Numbered from the stretch's first letter, positions 8,184 to 17,325 are shown. The stretch is DNA of 64,000 nt from Nocardioides sp. BP30 (GCF_029873215.1 NZ_CP123620.1:3906001-3970000), one strand, 5' to 3'. Numbers and translations are program-made. The notes: generated by a model not told the origin, from the letters alone.

Positions 8184-8576
8184 ATGACGAGCATGCAGAG
8201 CAACGCCCGCTCCGCCTACACCCAGAACGCCGTGGGCACGGCGAGCCCGAGCACCCTGCTGGTGATGCTCTTCGACCGGTTGGTGCTGGACTGCGAGCGC
8301 GGGCTGCGCGCCACCATGGCCCGCGACAACCTCGAGGCGAACAAGCAGTACGTCCACGCCCAGTCGATCGTCTCGCACCTGCAGGGCTCGCTGGATCCGG
8401 AGGGGTGGAGCGGCGGACGCGAGCTGATGGCGCTCTACGCCTACCTGCAGCGCCGCCTGATCCAGGCGAACGTCCGGCACGACGTCAAGGTGGGCCGTGA
8501 GGTCGTCGCGTTGACCCGGCACCTGCGCGACACCTGGAAGCGAGCGGCCCAGCTCGTCGACCAGGGCGCCTCATGA
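8184..8576 (+). CDS. fliS: Flagellin export chaperone FliS
   Basis: FliS binds the C-terminal helix of flagellin and keeps it unfolded before export. The 130-residue protein has the expected N-terminus (ARSAYTQNAVGTASPSTLLV followed by MLFDRLVLDCERGL) and is predicted all-helical. It overlaps the next gene by 4 nt (ATGA), indicating coupled translation. Confidence 0.92.
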   Translation: MTSMQSNARSAYTQNAVGTASPSTLLVMLFDRLVLDCERGLRATMARDNLEANKQYVHAQSIVSHLQGSLDPEGWSGGRELMALYAYLQRRLIQANVRHDVKVGREVVALTRHLRDTWKRAAQLVDQGAS

Positions 8577-8884
8577 GCAGCGCCGCCGCCTGGGAGGCGG
8601 CCCTGGACGCTCTGGAGGCCGACCTGGCCGCTGCCGAGGAGCTCGCCGACACCGGCACAGGTGCCGCGTTGAGCGACTGGAGCGCGCCGCATCTGGACCC
8701 GCTCCCGCCCGAGCTCGGCGAGCGTGCCATCGCGCTGGCCGAGCGCCAGCAGCGCCTGCTCGAGCGGCTGCCCGGGCTGATCACCCGCACCCGCCGGCAG
8801 CTGGACGTGGCGCGCAAGGTCAGCGGCACCGGGCGCGGTCCGAGCAGCACACGCTCCGCCATCTACATCGACACCACCGCCTGA
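8573..8884 (+). CDS. Small helical flagellar protein, FliT-like by position
   Basis: The 103-residue product is Ala/Leu/Glu-rich and predicted helical, with a basic segment (RLPGLITRTRRQLDVARKVS). It has no motif that I recognise with certainty. Its position directly after fliS, overlapping it by 4 nt, and its size match FliT-type chaperones (for FliD), which are poorly conserved. I call it FliT-like by context only. Confidence 0.6.
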   Translation: MSSAAAWEAALDALEADLAAAEELADTGTGAALSDWSAPHLDPLPPELGERAIALAERQQRLLERLPGLITRTRRQLDVARKVSGTGRGPSSTRSAIYIDTTA

Positions 8885-8908
8885 CCCGGCTCGAGGAGAG
8901 GACCCGCC

Positions 8909-10045
8909 ATGGCCACCCGCGCCCGCGCCAAGCGCCGCTTCCCGATCTCGGTGGCGATGATCGTGCGCGACGAGGAAGCAGTCCTCGACCGCTGCCTCGC
9001 CTCGCTGCAGGGAGTCGTGGACGAGATCGTCGTCATCGACACCGGCTCCACCGACCGCACCGTCGAGATCGCCCGCTCCTACGGGGCCACCGTCGGCCAC
9101 TTCGAGTGGATCGACGACTTCGGCGCCGCCCGCGCCTACTCCCTCGAACAGACCACCCACCCCTGGCGACTGGTCCTCGACGCCGACGAGTGGATCGTCG
9201 ACCCCGACGCCGCCCGCGAGCTGTTCGACGACATCGGCCAGCGGCTGCCGAACTTCGCCGGCAGCATCGACATGCTCCAGGCGCGACCGGACGGCACCCT
9301 CAACGACGATGTCGTCCCGCAGCCCCTCATCCGGCTGCTGCCCCGCCACGTCACCTACACCGGCCGGGTCCACGAGCAGCCGACCCCCGAGATCCCGGGC
9401 AAGCGGCTGAACCTGCTGGTGGGCCACGACGGCTACAGCGACGAGGCGAAGGAGCGCAAGGCCGGTCGCAACGTCGACCTGCTCATCGCGTCGCTGGAGG
9501 TCGAGCCCGACAACGCATACCTCTGGTACCAGCTGGCGGCGGAGTTCTTCACCCGGAACATGCCCGATGAGGCGATCACCTACCTGGTGCAGTCCTACAA
9601 CCTGCTGCACCCGCAGAACCCCGGTCCGGACGCCCCGATCAAGGCCGGCTGGTGGCACCGGGTCTCCACCCGGCTGGTGCTCACGCTGACGCAGCTGGGC
9701 CGGCTCGAGGAGGCGGTCCAGGTCGGTGAGATCGAGGCCTTCGCCTGGCCCGATTCCGCCGACTTCTTCTACGCCTTCGGGCTCGCGGTCCGCAAGCTCG
9801 CCCTGAGCGTGCGCGAGGCGGAACCGGAGCGCGCCGAGCAGCTGGCCGCGGCCTCGACGGGCCTGTGGACGCAGGCCGTGGAGATGGGTGACCGGCAGGA
9901 GTACACCGGCATCTTCGGCACACGCGCCACCGTCCTGGCCGCCCGGCTGCTGGTCACCGACTACGAGAGTCTCGAGCGTCCCGCCGACGCCGAGCGCTAC
10001 CGCAGGATCGCGAGCGGCGAGCAGCTCGTGGCTGCCGGCGCCTGA
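8909..10045 (+). CDS. Glycosyltransferase family 2 with C-terminal TPR-like region (copy 1)
   Basis: A GT-A fold domain occupies about residues 10-170, with the motifs SVAMIVRDEEAVLDRCLASL, VDEIVVIDTGSTDRT and the DxD-like LVLDADEW. A conserved block follows (RHVTYTGRVHEQP). Residues 180-378 look like TPR helices (DNAYLWYQLAAEFFTRNMPD). This is the GT2-TPR architecture often found beside flagellin genes. The target is probably flagellin or another surface protein, which is an inference from the fliCDS context. The ribosome binding site GAGGAGAGG precedes the ATG. Its 5' part is 100 percent identical in DNA to the next gene over 291 bp. Confidence 0.85.
   Translation: MATRARAKRRFPISVAMIVRDEEAVLDRCLASLQGVVDEIVVIDTGSTDRTVEIARSYGATVGHFEWIDDFGAARAYSLEQTTHPWRLVLDADEWIVDPDAARELFDDIGQRLPNFAGSIDMLQARPDGTLNDDVVPQPLIRLLPRHVTYTGRVHEQPTPEIPGKRLNLLVGHDGYSDEAKERKAGRNVDLLIASLEVEPDNAYLWYQLAAEFFTRNMPDEAITYLVQSYNLLHPQNPGPDAPIKAGWWHRVSTRLVLTLTQLGRLEEAVQVGEIEAFAWPDSADFFYAFGLAVRKLALSVREAEPERAEQLAAASTGLWTQAVEMGDRQEYTGIFGTRATVLAARLLVTDYESLERPADAERYRRIASGEQLVAAGA
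8932..9222 (+). repeat. Perfect 291-bp direct repeat, copy 1
   Basis: Every base matches 10053-10343 at a constant offset of 1121. It covers the catalytic GT-A motifs of the first glycosyltransferase. A second identical block of 54 bp lies at 9341-9394 (matching 10462-10515), while the sequence between and after the blocks has diverged. Confidence 0.97.
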
Positions 10046-11142
10046 TGGGGCGGCGCCGCTTCCCGATCTCGGTGGCGATGATCGTGCGCGACGAGGAAGC
10101 AGTCCTCGACCGCTGCCTCGCCTCGCTGCAGGGAGTCGTGGACGAGATCGTCGTCATCGACACCGGCTCCACCGACCGCACCGTCGAGATCGCCCGCTCC
10201 TACGGGGCCACCGTCGGCCACTTCGAGTGGATCGACGACTTCGGCGCCGCCCGCGCCTACTCCCTCGAACAGACCACCCACCCCTGGCGACTGGTCCTCG
10301 ACGCCGACGAGTGGATCGTCGACCCCGACGCCGCCCGCGAGCTCCTCGACCGGGTCGGCGCTGCCAGGCCCGACTTCCTCGGCCTCGTCGACATGTTCCA
10401 GGCCGACGAGCACGGCCGGCTCGACCGCACGCTCGAGCCGATCGAGCTGGGCCGCCTGCTCCCCCGCCACGTCACCTACACCGGCCGGGTCCACGAGCAG
10501 CCGACCCCCGAGATCGCCGCCCAGCGACTCCACCTGCTGCTCGGTCACTCCGGCTACAGCGCCGATGCGCTCGCCGCCAAGGAGGGGCGCAACGTGGCGC
10601 TGCTGACCAGCGCCGTGGCGGCCGAGCCCGCCAACGCCTACCTCTGGTACCAGCTGGGTTCGGAGTACTCCGTCCGCGGTCGGTACGAGGAGGCGCTCCC
10701 CCACCTGGTGACGGCGTTCAACCTCACCCATCCCGAGTCGTCCGAGGGCGCCGCTCCCCCGCAACGGCCCTGGTGGCACCGGCTCACCCTGCGGCTGATG
10801 ATCGCGCTGACGGCCCTGGGACGCCACGACGAGTCGACGGCCGTGGGTGAGCTGGAGGCCGGGCGCTGGAGCGCCTCCGCCGACTTCCAGGTCGTCTACG
10901 GTCAGGCCCTGCGTGCCCTGGCGGTCAGCCTGCCGCCGGAGCACGGCGGTGTCGCCGAGCAGCTGGTGCTGGCCTCGCTCGACCTGTGGCGCCGGGCCGT
11001 GGAGCTCGGCGACCGGGCCGAGTACGCCGGCGTCCTGGCGCAGCGGGCGAGCGTGACGGCGGCACTGCTGGCCGCCGACGACTACGAGACGCTCGGCCGC
11101 GCCGACGAGGCGCAGCGCTACCGCTCCCTCGCCTCGGCCTGA
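10045..11142 (+). CDS. Glycosyltransferase family 2 with C-terminal TPR-like region (copy 2)
   Basis: This 365-residue tandem paralog of the upstream gene starts inside its stop codon (TGATG). It has the same motifs: SVAMIVRDEEAVLDRCLASL, DTGSTDRT and LVLDADEWIVDPDAA. The N-terminal 97 or so residues are identical, whereas the acceptor-side and TPR regions are clearly diverged (for example LFDDIGQRLPNFAG against LLDRVGAARPDFLG). Two enzymes that share a donor site but differ in acceptor region would fit sequential glycosylation of flagellin, but that is inference. Confidence 0.85.
   Translation: MGRRRFPISVAMIVRDEEAVLDRCLASLQGVVDEIVVIDTGSTDRTVEIARSYGATVGHFEWIDDFGAARAYSLEQTTHPWRLVLDADEWIVDPDAARELLDRVGAARPDFLGLVDMFQADEHGRLDRTLEPIELGRLLPRHVTYTGRVHEQPTPEIAAQRLHLLLGHSGYSADALAAKEGRNVALLTSAVAAEPANAYLWYQLGSEYSVRGRYEEALPHLVTAFNLTHPESSEGAAPPQRPWWHRLTLRLMIALTALGRHDESTAVGELEAGRWSASADFQVVYGQALRALAVSLPPEHGGVAEQLVLASLDLWRRAVELGDRAEYAGVLAQRASVTAALLAADDYETLGRADEAQRYRSLASA
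10053..10343 (+). repeat. Perfect 291-bp direct repeat, copy 2
   Basis: This is the partner of 8932-9222. The identity stops sharply within one codon after the sequence for DAAREL. That pattern points to recent duplication or gene conversion rather than ordinary conservation. Confidence 0.97.
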
Positions 11143-11175
11143 CGGGCCCGGAGCGGCCTGTCACGGCACGCGCGT

Positions 11176-12369
11176 TCAGCCGATCGGGACGATGATCTCC
11201 TCCCACCCGGGCAGGGCGAAGAAGTCGGCGACCTTGTGTGAGGTCGTGCTGAAGTAGGCGTCCGGGTAGACGGCGATCTTGCGGGCCGCGGCCGTGTGGA
11301 CGAGGTCGCACAGGCCGCTGCGCAGGCCGACGAACGTGCCGGCGTGCTCCACCGCCGCCACCATCTGCGCCAGCGGCACCCGCAGCGGCCTGGTCCCGGG
11401 CAGCGGCTCCTCGGCCCCGGCGACGTTGGTGTAGACCTCCCGGCCCTGCGCCTGGTGGGTCGCGACGATGCCGTCCCAGAAGCTCCTCGGCGGCGCGATC
11501 ACGCTCTTGGCGTACGGCGCCACGATCACCGACCGCCCCTGCCGCAGGCCGGCGGTGTTGTCGAACTCCTCCAGGTAGGCCGGCACCGCGGGCCGGACCG
11601 AGGCTTCGAGCCCGTAGACCACCGAGCGGTAGTAGTCGAAGAGGGTCAGCGACTCGCCCTGGAAGATGAGCGGCGAGCCGGAGCGGTCGGGCGTGAAGCC
11701 GATCGTGTACCGGTCGTCGCCGTCGAGCAGCACCGCCCGGATGAGGTCGTCCATCTCCTGCGGGGTCAGCACGGCGGCGACGTCCACGCCGGCGGTGCGC
11801 ACCACCTGCTCCGAGCCCCTGCCCGCGACCACCGCCGCAGCCTGACCGATCCGGTTCTCGGCGCAGAAGGCGGGCAGGTAGGACATCAGCCAGTAGACGT
11901 CGCCGAGCCCGTCGAAGGGGCAGAGCACCAGGTGGTGCTTGGCGAACCGGGTGCGGATGTCGCGCAGGAGCGAGGCGCCGTAGCTGGCCCGGGCCTTGAC
12001 GACGTGCTCCTCCTCGGTCGAGGGCAGCGAGACCTGCGCCTCCCTGCCGAGGATGCGGACGATCTCGCCCTCGAAGCCGAGCGCGCGCAGCTGGTCGCGC
12101 ATCACGCCGAAGTGCGGCGAGGAGATGAGCACGACCGTCCGTCCCCCGGTCAGGGTAGTGATCAGCTCCGGCCCGAAGACCGGCACGCCGTCGAAGGAAC
12201 TGCCCTGCTTCATCGGGTTGTTGTCCAGGTAGGCGCTGACCTCGATCCCTGCCTCGCCGAGCCGGTGCTGGATGGCCGCTGTCGCGTTCGAGTGGCCGAA
12301 GAGCAGGACGGTCGCTGCGTCGAGCAGGTGGATCCGGATGAGCCGGTCGACGGCTTCCTGGGTCGTCAT
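11176..12369 (-). CDS. Two-domain protein, glycosyltransferase-like (paralog of 23700-25004)
   Basis: The 397-residue product has no motif that I can assign to a named family. Residues 1-100 look like a small Rossmann-type domain (TVLLFGHSNATAAIQHRL, later VSAYLDNNPMKQGSSFDGVP). Residues 130-397 contain CPFDGLGDVYWLMSYLPAFC and a C-terminal segment GTFVGLRSGLCDLVHTAAAR. That segment recalls the end of ADP-heptose-type (GT9-like) transferases, where a conserved region precedes the sugar-nucleotide site. It is the last gene of the minus-strand unit from 16545, 4 nt after the TagF-like gene. A role in surface glycan assembly is inferred from context. Confidence 0.5.
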   Translation of the reverse strand: MTTQEAVDRLIRIHLLDAATVLLFGHSNATAAIQHRLGEAGIEVSAYLDNNPMKQGSSFDGVPVFGPELITTLTGGRTVVLISSPHFGVMRDQLRALGFEGEIVRILGREAQVSLPSTEEEHVVKARASYGASLLRDIRTRFAKHHLVLCPFDGLGDVYWLMSYLPAFCAENRIGQAAAVVAGRGSEQVVRTAGVDVAAVLTPQEMDDLIRAVLLDGDDRYTIGFTPDRSGSPLIFQGESLTLFDYYRSVVYGLEASVRPAVPAYLEEFDNTAGLRQGRSVIVAPYAKSVIAPPRSFWDGIVATHQAQGREVYTNVAGAEEPLPGTRPLRVPLAQMVAAVEHAGTFVGLRSGLCDLVHTAAARKIAVYPDAYFSTTSHKVADFFALPGWEEIIVPIG

Positions 12370-12373
12370 GACC

Positions 12374-13693
12374 TCAGCCCTGCCAGGGTCCGATGCCCTG
12401 CTTGAGCAGCAGCCAGCGCACGTAGCTGGCGATCGCCAGGCCGGCCGTGCCGTCCGCGTGCACGGTGTTCTCGGTGAAGATCTGCCGGCGACGCTCGGAT
12501 GCCGCCAGCGCCCGCTCGTCGGTGTCGTTCTCGGGATCGGTGACGAAGTCGAGGAAGTCGACGAGGTCGGCCCCCGCGGTCTCGAAGAACGCGGCGTCCT
12601 TCGGACCGTGCAGGGTGTGCGGCGGCGGCAGGAACGCCGCCCGGGCCGCGCGCGACCGGTCCGCGCTGCCGGTGGAGGCCAGCCGCTGCTCGCTGGGAGT
12701 GGTCGCCGCGTCGGCCACCAGCATCGGCTTGCCGGTGGCGGTGTACATCGCGATCAGGCTCGACCAGTCGCCGTAGTAGGCGTCGCTCCACGCGATCGCA
12801 CGGTGCACGTCGGGCGTGTCGTCGTACAGCCCGCGGACGTGGCGCTCGAAGACCGCCTGGACCTCGGCGTACATCTCCCGCAACGCCGGCCGCATGCTCT
12901 GCAGGGTCGCCTCGGTGAGCGGGTGCGGACGCCACCAGACGAAGACGTCGTCGCGTCCGCTGAACGCGATCATGGTGGTGAGCAGCTTGCGCACCCAGTC
13001 GCGATTCCCGGCGTACAGGCCGCTGAGGGTGGTGTTGAGCAGGATGACCTTGCGCTCACCGATCTCGGCGACCAGCTCCGCCGGCACCGCCTCGGTGTCG
13101 CGGGTGGCCTCCAGGACCTTGTCGTACTTGGGCGAGCCGAGGGCGACGAACTTGTCCTCCACGTTCCCGAACCGGTTGCCGTACTCCTTGGCGAAGGCGT
13201 TCCGGTACAGGTCGCGGACCCGGGCGGACTGCAGCACGACGAGGTCGGCGTACGCCGAGCCGGCCTGCAGGAAGAAGTGCTCGGCCAGCTCGTCGACGGC
13301 GACGAAGTAGGGCACGTAGACGAGCAGGCCGCTCAGCTTCTTCAGCCGCTCGCAGTAGAAGTCCTCGTGCACCCGGGTGACCCGGTTGTTGCCGTCGTAG
13401 GGCGCGAAGGTGAAGACCACGTCGGGACGGCTCTTGGCGAGGTCGAGCTCGCGCCAGTCGGTGCACTCGATCCAGTCCGGGTAGGTCTCGGGCCCGTCGA
13501 ACCGCATCTCGCCCACCGAGCCGTCGGGCTGGAGCTCGTAGTAAGGGATCGGCACCCAGGAGACGTCCGCCTGCGGGTTGCGCTTCATCTCACGGTAGAT
13601 CGTCTCCAGCGCATCCGACATGCTCGCGCTGTACGTCAGGAAGACGACGGAGAACCGTCGTCCTGTCACCGGCTTCGCCACGGACCTCACCAT
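12374..13693 (-). CDS. CDP-glycerol glycerophosphotransferase-like (TagF/TagB-like) protein
   Basis: The 439-residue product has a GT-B like organisation. Its C-terminal half contains WSDAYYGDWSSLIAMY followed by TGKPMLV, which matches the teichoic-acid transferase motif around 'DYSS' and 'KP'. WWRPHPLTEATL supplies the expected His-Pro segment. The family transfers glycerol phosphate or a related alditol phosphate from a CDP donor. Together with the cytidylyltransferase-like gene at 22975 it suggests an alditol- or sugar-phosphate decoration. It overlaps the end of the upstream fusion glycosyltransferase by 7 nt. Confidence 0.7.
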   Translation of the reverse strand: MVRSVAKPVTGRRFSVVFLTYSASMSDALETIYREMKRNPQADVSWVPIPYYELQPDGSVGEMRFDGPETYPDWIECTDWRELDLAKSRPDVVFTFAPYDGNNRVTRVHEDFYCERLKKLSGLLVYVPYFVAVDELAEHFFLQAGSAYADLVVLQSARVRDLYRNAFAKEYGNRFGNVEDKFVALGSPKYDKVLEATRDTEAVPAELVAEIGERKVILLNTTLSGLYAGNRDWVRKLLTTMIAFSGRDDVFVWWRPHPLTEATLQSMRPALREMYAEVQAVFERHVRGLYDDTPDVHRAIAWSDAYYGDWSSLIAMYTATGKPMLVADAATTPSEQRLASTGSADRSRAARAAFLPPPHTLHGPKDAAFFETAGADLVDFLDFVTDPENDTDERALAASERRRQIFTENTVHADGTAGLAIASYVRWLLLKQGIGPWQG

Positions 13694-16545
13694 CGAACGC
13701 TATCTCCCCTCGCACCCTGACCGACGACGTCCGGTGACAGGCCGAGACTCTCGGCCAGCCGGGCGATCAGCTCCGCACGCCGGACCTGGAGTCCCGCGGC
13801 CGGTCCGGGCGACCGGACGGCGGAGGTCACCAGCTCGTGCACCTGGGCGTCGTGGACGCGCCGGCGGTGCGCCCCGACCAGGTCGAGCCGTGCCTGGACG
13901 GCCAGCCGCTCACGCTGCGACGGGTCCTGTGCGAGCCGGTCGATGGCGTCCGCGAGCGCGTCGGCGTCACCCGGCGGGAAGGCCAGACCTGTCACCCCGT
14001 CACGCATGTACTCGGCGGGACCGGCAGCGTCGGCATAGATGATCGGTACGTCGAAGGCGGCCGCCTCGAAGGCCACCCGGCCGAAGGCCTCCGCCCGCGA
14101 GGCGACGACCACGGCGTCCAGGCTGGTGAACATCCGCAGCCTGCTCGGCTCGAGCCCGGCGAAGTCCACCAGGGCGCTCACGCCGTACGCACGGGCGGCT
14201 TCCTCCAGGGTGCGCCGGTAGGCGGGCGAGCCCTGGCCGTACAGCACCACCCGGGCCGCGGCGCCCCGGTCGCGCAGCAGCGCCACGGCCTCGATCACGC
14301 TCAGCTGGCCCTTGCCCGGCTGCAGACTCGCCAGGACGCCGACGGTGAACACGCCCGGAACCCGCTCGGCCCAGCTCGTCCGCACCGCGTGCGGGCCGGG
14401 TACCGACGGGGCGGGGTAGACCACCGTGGCCCGCTCGCTGTCGTCGGGGAAGAAGTAGTCGCGCACACCCTCGGCGTTGGCGGCCACCCGCGCGGACAGC
14501 TCCGCGACCCTCGCCCCGACCTCCGCCGGTGTGCCGGGCAGCCGGTAGCCGAGGTCGAGGTCACCGAACTCGCGCAGGTACCAGACGTGCGGGATGCCCA
14601 CCGCAGCGGCCGCCAGGGCCCCTTGCGGGGTGAGGGCGCACTGGGTGAGCACGACGTCGGGGCGCCGCCTGCGCAGCTCCTGGACGAGGACGGCCTGCGG
14701 TGCGCCGAGGTCGTCCAGACGCGGCGCGTGCGGCGGGATCTCTCCCTCCTCGGGACGGTGGTACCACCAGGGCAGCGGACCGACGAGGGTCACCGAGCCG
14801 CCAGCGCTGTTCACCAGTGCACCGAGCCCCTCGTCGGAGGGGAAGAGGGAGTCCACCATGTGTCCCTGACGGACCAGGCTCTCCACCATCTCGACGTGGG
14901 AGCGCTGGCCGCCCATCACGCCGCCCCAGTGCGTGACGATCGAGATCGTGCACGCCTCGGCCTTCCGCACGCCGTAGAGCAGGCCGACGGCACGCTCCGG
15001 CGACGCGACCTGCTCCCAGCGGTAGGAGTCGCTGTCGACGGCGTAGAGCCGGAAGTGCCGACGCAGGAGCTCCTCCTGGACCGCCGCGTCGGCCTCCTCC
15101 CAGAAGATCCTGACGTCGGGGCATCCGTCGAACGCGGTGAGATCGACGTCGAGGGTGCCGCCTCCGTAGACGACGACCTTGTCGACGGCCAGGAGGTCGT
15201 CGGCGACGTCGGCCGAGGAGTCCGTCAGGACCCGCACCTGCGGAGCCACGACCTCGCCGAGCCACGGGCGCCACCGGCGTGCCCCGCCAGCCAGGAGGAA
15301 CGCGTCGGCGTCGCTGCTGGTGGTGGCGAGCAGTCGGGCGAAGTACTCCGGGCGGGGGTGGGCCATCGCCGCGTCCAGCTCACCGAGCGGGAGCGAGAGC
15401 GACGCCGAGCCCGACGGCCAGGGCAGTGGCACCCGGCGCGCGGCGCCGTCGGACTGCAGGACCAGCGGCTCCACCGCGACCCTGCCCCCGGTGTGCTCCT
15501 CGAAGAAGCGGAACTGGTCGGATCGCAGCTGCGCACGGTCGGGGTTGAAGAGCTCCTCGGGCGCCCTGAAGGACAGGATCCGCACCTCGGGGAAGTCCGC
15601 GTACAGCGGCGGCAGGTTGGCCAGGAGAGAGGACTGGAAGCCCATCACGGCAGCGGGTACGGCGCCCAGCTCGATCGGTGCCATCTCGAAGGGGACGGAG
15701 AACTCGCGGACCTCGACCTCGGCCCGCAGCACCGACAGCTTGGCCTCCGTCTCCCGTCGGTGCGGGGCGTAGACGACGTGGCTGCCGGGGAACCGCTCCC
15801 GAGCGGCGCGGACGAGCTCGAGGGCGACCTGGAGGTCGCGCGCGGGCGACATGTCGCTGCCCGGGACGGTGAAGGGCGATCCGACCACCACGACGAGCCC
15901 GGGGTCCACCCGCAGACCGGACAGCCGGGAGCGGAGGAAGGCGTAGTGGTTCTCACTCACCCGATCCTCGGCCGCGAGCCTGAGCGCGGGACCGAGCGCG
16001 GTGAACACGTGGATCCCGCGCGGCATCCGGTCGTCCGGCACGGGACCGGTCCAGGCGCGCTCGAGGGATCGCTCCCACGCCGATCCGGGGCCGCGGTCGA
16101 GCAACAGCATCGCCATGCCGTCGTCGACGAGGGTGATCTGCTCGGGGGCGAGTCCGAGGACGCGGGCCAGCTGGAAGGCGGCCGGCACCCGGAAGTCGCC
16201 GAGGATCAAGCGCTGGACCGGGCGGCCGAGGGCGAGCACCTGCTGGAGCAGTTCGGCGAACATCTCGCCCCACCAGTGCGGGCGGCCGGCACTCCAGCCG
16301 TCGGTGCGCCGCACGTGGACGGGCACCTGCGGCAGCTGGGCCAGGACCTCGCGGATCTGGGGAACGGTCTTCTCCGGAGCGACCCCGTCACCGATGAGCA
16401 CCAGGTCCAGCTCGGTGCCGGTGGCCTCGAGGTACTCCAGCACGTTGAGCGCCTGGATGGGTGAGGCGATCATCGCGACGACCGCCGCCGTGTCCCTCGG
16501 CCCGCTGTCGGGTCGCGTGGCGCCGGCGCGCAGCGGCTGAGTCAC
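13687..16545 (-). CDS. Fusion of a sialyltransferase-like domain and a GT4 glycosyltransferase
   Basis: The 952-residue protein starts at a GTG (16545) preceded by GAGGTGG. The N-terminal part, about residues 20-350, has the features of bacterial sialyl-/polysialyltransferases (GT52 or related): SPIQALNVLEYL at 28-39, LVDDGMA at 139-145, YAPHRRE at 259-265 and GFQSSLLAN at 302-310. After a linker comes a GT4 (glycosyl transferases group 1) module with THWGGVMGGQRSHVEMVESL, VLASLQPGKGQLSVIEAVAL and the donor-site motif SRAEAFGRVAFEAAAFDVPI. Its neighbours neuB, neuC and neuA would supply CMP-nonulosonate. Assignment of the first domain rests on motifs only. Confidence 0.7.
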   Translation of the reverse strand: MTQPLRAGATRPDSGPRDTAAVVAMIASPIQALNVLEYLEATGTELDLVLIGDGVAPEKTVPQIREVLAQLPQVPVHVRRTDGWSAGRPHWWGEMFAELLQQVLALGRPVQRLILGDFRVPAAFQLARVLGLAPEQITLVDDGMAMLLLDRGPGSAWERSLERAWTGPVPDDRMPRGIHVFTALGPALRLAAEDRVSENHYAFLRSRLSGLRVDPGLVVVVGSPFTVPGSDMSPARDLQVALELVRAARERFPGSHVVYAPHRRETEAKLSVLRAEVEVREFSVPFEMAPIELGAVPAAVMGFQSSLLANLPPLYADFPEVRILSFRAPEELFNPDRAQLRSDQFRFFEEHTGGRVAVEPLVLQSDGAARRVPLPWPSGSASLSLPLGELDAAMAHPRPEYFARLLATTSSDADAFLLAGGARRWRPWLGEVVAPQVRVLTDSSADVADDLLAVDKVVVYGGGTLDVDLTAFDGCPDVRIFWEEADAAVQEELLRRHFRLYAVDSDSYRWEQVASPERAVGLLYGVRKAEACTISIVTHWGGVMGGQRSHVEMVESLVRQGHMVDSLFPSDEGLGALVNSAGGSVTLVGPLPWWYHRPEEGEIPPHAPRLDDLGAPQAVLVQELRRRRPDVVLTQCALTPQGALAAAAVGIPHVWYLREFGDLDLGYRLPGTPAEVGARVAELSARVAANAEGVRDYFFPDDSERATVVYPAPSVPGPHAVRTSWAERVPGVFTVGVLASLQPGKGQLSVIEAVALLRDRGAAARVVLYGQGSPAYRRTLEEAARAYGVSALVDFAGLEPSRLRMFTSLDAVVVASRAEAFGRVAFEAAAFDVPIIYADAAGPAEYMRDGVTGLAFPPGDADALADAIDRLAQDPSQRERLAVQARLDLVGAHRRRVHDAQVHELVTSAVRSPGPAAGLQVRRAELIARLAESLGLSPDVVGQGARGDSVRW

Positions 16546-16571
16546 TTGTCCACCTCGTTCATCGCCCCGTC

Positions 16572-16598
16572 CTATCGGCCCGCGGCAGGCGCTGCCGA
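16572..16598 (-). promoter_or_regulatory. Sigma-28 (FliA) type promoter of the fusion glycosyltransferase unit
   Basis: Read on the minus strand this is TCGG-N15-GCCGATAG with the exact 15-nt spacer. The -10 ends 26 nt before the GTG at 16545. The -35 differs from TCAG by one base, so this is a moderate candidate. Confidence 0.45.
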
Positions 16599-16641
16599 GC
16601 CATTCGCCTGATCGAACGCGGCGGCCCACTAGCATGGCCCG

Positions 16642-17325
16642 GTGGACCAGGAGGCGCGGATCGCTGCATTGGAGGCCAGGCTGGACGGCCTCGCGGCGAG
16701 CCTGGAGCGTGCCCAGGACGAGGCGCGGATCCTCAAGCGCATCGTCGCGATGACCTCGACCCGCTGGCTGCGCTGGATCTGGCTGGAGACCGCGGCGCGC
16801 GCCCAGGACGAGACGGGCGGCTGGCCCGCATCGACCGCCGAGTGGAACGAGCGGCGTACGGCGTTCTGGACCGATGTAGCGACCCAGGCGGGGGTGGTCG
16901 CGGCAGGTGAGGCCAGCGTCAACGACGAGTCGCTGCTCAACGGCAACGTCCGCCTCGGGGAGAACTTCCACACCAACGGCCTGTTCGTGCACGGTGCCGG
17001 CGAGGTGGTCATCGGCGACAACTTCCACAGCGGCCCGGAGTGCCTGGTCCTCACCGAGTCGCACAACTACCGGGGCGAGGCCCTGCCCTACGACGCGCAG
17101 CGCGTGCTGACGACCGTGACGATCGGCGACAACGTCTGGCTCGGCACGCGGGTCACCGTCCTGCCCGGTGTGACCATCGGCGACGGCGCCATCGTGCAGG
17201 CCGGGAGCGTCGTGGTGCGGGACATCCCGAGGCTGGCCATCGCCGGCGGCAACCCGGCCACGCCGTTCGCACGGCGCGACGAGGAGCACTACGAGCGCCT
17301 GGTCGCCGAGGGCAGGCACTGGTAG
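16642..17325 (+). CDS. Hexapeptide-repeat O-acetyltransferase
   Basis: The 227-residue protein begins with a helical/coiled-coil region (about residues 1-75) and continues with left-handed beta-helix hexapeptide repeats, for example VTIGDNVWLGTRVTVLPGVT and IGDGAIVQAGSVVVRDIPRL. This ends in AIAGGNPATPF, the classic end of maltose/nodulation-type acetyltransferases. Such enzymes transfer acetyl from acetyl-CoA to a sugar hydroxyl or amine. It is transcribed alone, divergent from the sialyltransferase-like fusion, and could O-acetylate a nonulosonate or flagellar glycan (inference). Confidence 0.8.
   Translation: MDQEARIAALEARLDGLAASLERAQDEARILKRIVAMTSTRWLRWIWLETAARAQDETGGWPASTAEWNERRTAFWTDVATQAGVVAAGEASVNDESLLNGNVRLGENFHTNGLFVHGAGEVVIGDNFHSGPECLVLTESHNYRGEALPYDAQRVLTTVTIGDNVWLGTRVTVLPGVTIGDGAIVQAGSVVVRDIPRLAIAGGNPATPFARRDEEHYERLVAEGRHW

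Noticed and set aside
13837..16464. Plus-strand frame of 875 codons
   Set aside because: It is antisense to the fusion glycosyltransferase, whose motifs and promoter support the minus strand.
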